64,000 bases of DNA, taken from NCBI GenBank assembly GCA_036867785.1, contig CP145421.1, forward strand, positions 62,001 to 126,000, written 5' to 3'. The translations under genes and the position numbers were made by a program. This DNA is from Plasmodiophora brassicae. Lineage: Eukaryota; Endomyxa: Phytomyxea; Phytomyxea; Plasmodiophorida. The notes beneath the pieces are model-generated. The model was not told the origin of the DNA. It made no database searches and worked only from the letters and a program-made list of their open reading frames with translations. Each line of letters begins with the position of its first letter. Position 1 is the stretch's first letter. Below are positions 62,534 to 64,000 of the stretch, in pieces.

Positions 62534-62903
62534 ACCATTCGTTGATTCTATTCTGTTGTTAGCGAGAATATCAAATACGATAGTGTCTCAATGCCTGGGG
62601 TACCATTCCATTCTATTACTATACCGGTAGGGAGAGCAAAAAACCATACGATGTTTTTTGGAAGGACGTCCGTTGAGCGCATTTTTTGCAAAATCGGGTC
62701 CCGAAATCGGCACCAAATTGGCACTACCTACACTCTGTCAGACTTTCGCCCAGTAGCTCCAGCTTCGATCGGGATGCCCTCGGAACATTCCGAGAGGCAA
62801 CTAACCTGCGGACTGCGCGATACATAAAAATCATTCTGGTGTTGTATTGCGTCGAGGCGGACCGTCCACTTCTGTCAGATTAACAGTCGTAAGAGGCGCT
62901 GCG
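62534..62903. other. right end of the Tnp2-like transposon and spacer before Ty3-E gag
   Basis: Includes the right terminal motif (62709-62725). 62726-62903 precedes the gag ATG, and a 5' LTR for that element would be expected here, but none could be delimited because its partner lies outside the window. Confidence 0.5.
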
Positions 62904-64000
62904 ATGTCGGACGGGACGGTCGATCCGGTGGGCAAGAAGGGCATGGGGTCGCTTGCCCGGATCAGGGACGCGGCCGAAGACTTCAAGGAAGCGTTCGTCA
63001 CCGACACACTGGAATCACTGAGGCCCGAGCACGAGCTCGCGCGAGAGGCGGTCGTCAACAGCATCAATCGCATGGCTGCCTGCAAGCAAAATTGGACACG
63101 AGCGATGAGGGCACTGAAGCTCGAGGACGATGATAACGTTGATGTCGTCGCTGCCATGATGCTGACCATGCGAATGACGGACGACTGGATGGAACTTCTA
63201 GAGGACATGTACTGCGATCGCCTAGGGGTCAGGAGGAAGCGAACGCAAGCATCGGAGCGGGCGCAGGCATTGCGATCGAACCCTGAAACAGTTACGCGAT
63301 CGGCCACGACAAAGGAACTTGGGATCTCGACCAGAGTTGCGAAGTACTCAGGGACAGATGGTATCTGTGCGACGTGGTTCGTTGACTTTGAGGGAATCAT
63401 GAACATGCTCCAAGTGAACGAGGCGATGTGGCGCGTAATATCTGAACGGATGTTTCGTGGGCAAGGCAGGGAAGGCGTACACGACGTTCAAGCAGAGCCG
63501 GCCTGATGGATGGAATTATGATGAGCTGAAGGAATACATGGTCGACATGTTTGACACCAAGGAGATGAAGGACTTATCGAGGGACTTAGACTGGATTCGT
63601 CAACAACCGAAGGAGATGGCGAGTGACTTCAGACTACGCTGGGAGGAACTGATGTCCAAGATTACCCAGAAGGGGACGGTGATGACGGAGGAATTCCAGA
63701 TTTCGATTTTGAGGAACCGAATGTTGAGACGCTACGACTTGGATGTCAAGGACTTCGAGACTAAGGGTGAGCTGTTCAAGCACTGCATTGCCAAGGACCC
63801 TAAAGGCATGCGATCGAGCAAGAGGGACGGCAAGAAAGAGGATGACGAAGACACGGTGATGTTCACCCTGAGGAACGGGAAGAAGGTCAACCTGGCCACC
63901 GTTAAATGTCACCGATGCAACCAGATGGGACACTTTCAATGGATGAGAGACAAGTGCAATAAGGCCGGCAGTGACGACGGCAAAAGTGAGGACGGAGAGA
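62904..64000 (+). pseudogene. Ty3-E gag (retroelement capsid/nucleocapsid), frameshifted and cut by window end
   Basis: From ATG 62904 the frame encodes a helical gag-like region (SLARIRDAAEDFKEAF, AMWRVISERMF) to about 63452. After a one-nt shift the protein continues as VGKAGKAYTTFKQSRPDGW, DELKEYMVDMFDTKEMKDLS, WEELMSKITQKGTVMTEEF to the window edge. Near the end is a zinc-knuckle-like CHRCNQMGHFQWMRDKC with seven instead of four residues before the last Cys. The organisation (retrotrans-gag fold, then knuckle) is that of a Ty3-type gag; it differs in sequence from gag of Ty3-A to Ty3-D. The shift may be a mutation or an assembly error. Protease/pol would lie beyond 64000. Confidence 0.7.

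Larger units (their letters stand above)
52265..62725 (+). mobile_element. probable Tnp2/CACTA-like DNA transposon with two intron-containing genes, interrupted by a LINE
   Basis: A multi-exon Tnp2-like transposase (52585-61418) and a second multi-exon gene (61533-62533) lie between inverted terminal motifs. The left end AGTGCCGAATTAGTGCC (52265-52281) matches the reverse complement of the right end (62709-62725, AGTGCCAATTTGGTGCC) at 14 of 17 positions. The left subterminal region has seven AGTGCC copies in direct orientation (52265, 52276, 52295, 52307, 52337, 52368, 52379). The right end has GGCACC and GGCACT in inverse orientation. Such subterminal motif clusters are typical of CACTA-type elements. 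No target duplication was found (AGA versus ACC), so the exact ends are uncertain. Without the LINE the element would be about 5.2 kb. Confidence 0.6.

Noticed and set aside
1-64000. Prokaryotic features (CRISPR arrays, Shine-Dalgarno sites, operons) and rRNA genes
   Set aside because: No spaced palindromic repeats, no rRNA-like sequence, and spliceosomal introns throughout; the window is eukaryotic nuclear DNA.

Overview
The window is nuclear DNA of a GC-rich, intron-rich eukaryotic microbe. Host coding regions are split by short introns (about 45-100 nt) with GTACGT/GTGCGT/GTAAGT-type donors and a CTGAC/CTAAC-like branch site shortly before the acceptor. There is no prokaryotic operon signature. 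The gene content (CFAP58, so a cilium or flagellum at some stage; NUP133; CLU; a CARMIL protein with a C-terminal RhoGAP domain) fits a free-living flagellate or amoeboflagellate. A CARMIL-GAP arrangement is something I recall from Dictyostelium, so Amoebozoa is a reasonable guess, but the sequence alone does not settle the taxon.

Layout. 1-23,000 is gene-dense, with convergent and divergent neighbours: CARMIL-GAP (+), RING protein (-), HemK/PrmC-type methyltransferase (+), CFAP58 (-), membrane-anchored tyrosinase (+), a polytopic membrane protein (-), CLU (+, 12 exons), NUP133 (-), a TBC Rab-GAP (+) and a small RING protein (+). 23,000-27,460 is gene-poor and holds a decayed reverse-transcriptase relic and an isolated 3' fragment of an HSP60 gene. 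27,461-31,489 is an unusual ankyrin-repeat/UbiB(ABC1)-kinase fusion, followed by a small coiled-coil gene.

From 32,370 to the end the window is almost entirely nested transposable elements. (i) A copia relic (-) is cut by Ty3-A (+), whose gag is itself cut by an intact single-ORF Ty3-B (-, 33167-39164, 4-bp duplication ACCA). (ii) Ty3-C (-, 41161-51926) carries a near-intact Ty3-D (-, 41782-47045, 4-bp duplication AGCG) inside its pol. (iii) A probable Tnp2/CACTA-like DNA transposon (about 52265-62725) with a multi-exon transposase and a second multi-exon gene is cut by a full-length LINE (-, 55177-60411, 14-bp duplication). A fifth Ty3 gag starts at 62904 and runs off the window.

Most notable: in Ty3-A and Ty3-C the sequence right after the 5' LTR is complementary to a site inside the LTR, with a compensatory base change between the two copies (Tf1-like self-priming). 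Both also keep a GGGAAAT heptamer in the correct phase just before the gag stop, with protease in the -1 frame (programmed -1 frameshifting). The Tnp2-like transposon and the ANK-UbiB fusion are the best candidates for new biology. All exon models were built by eye from splice motifs, reading-frame phase and protein similarity recalled from memory; no database search was run.
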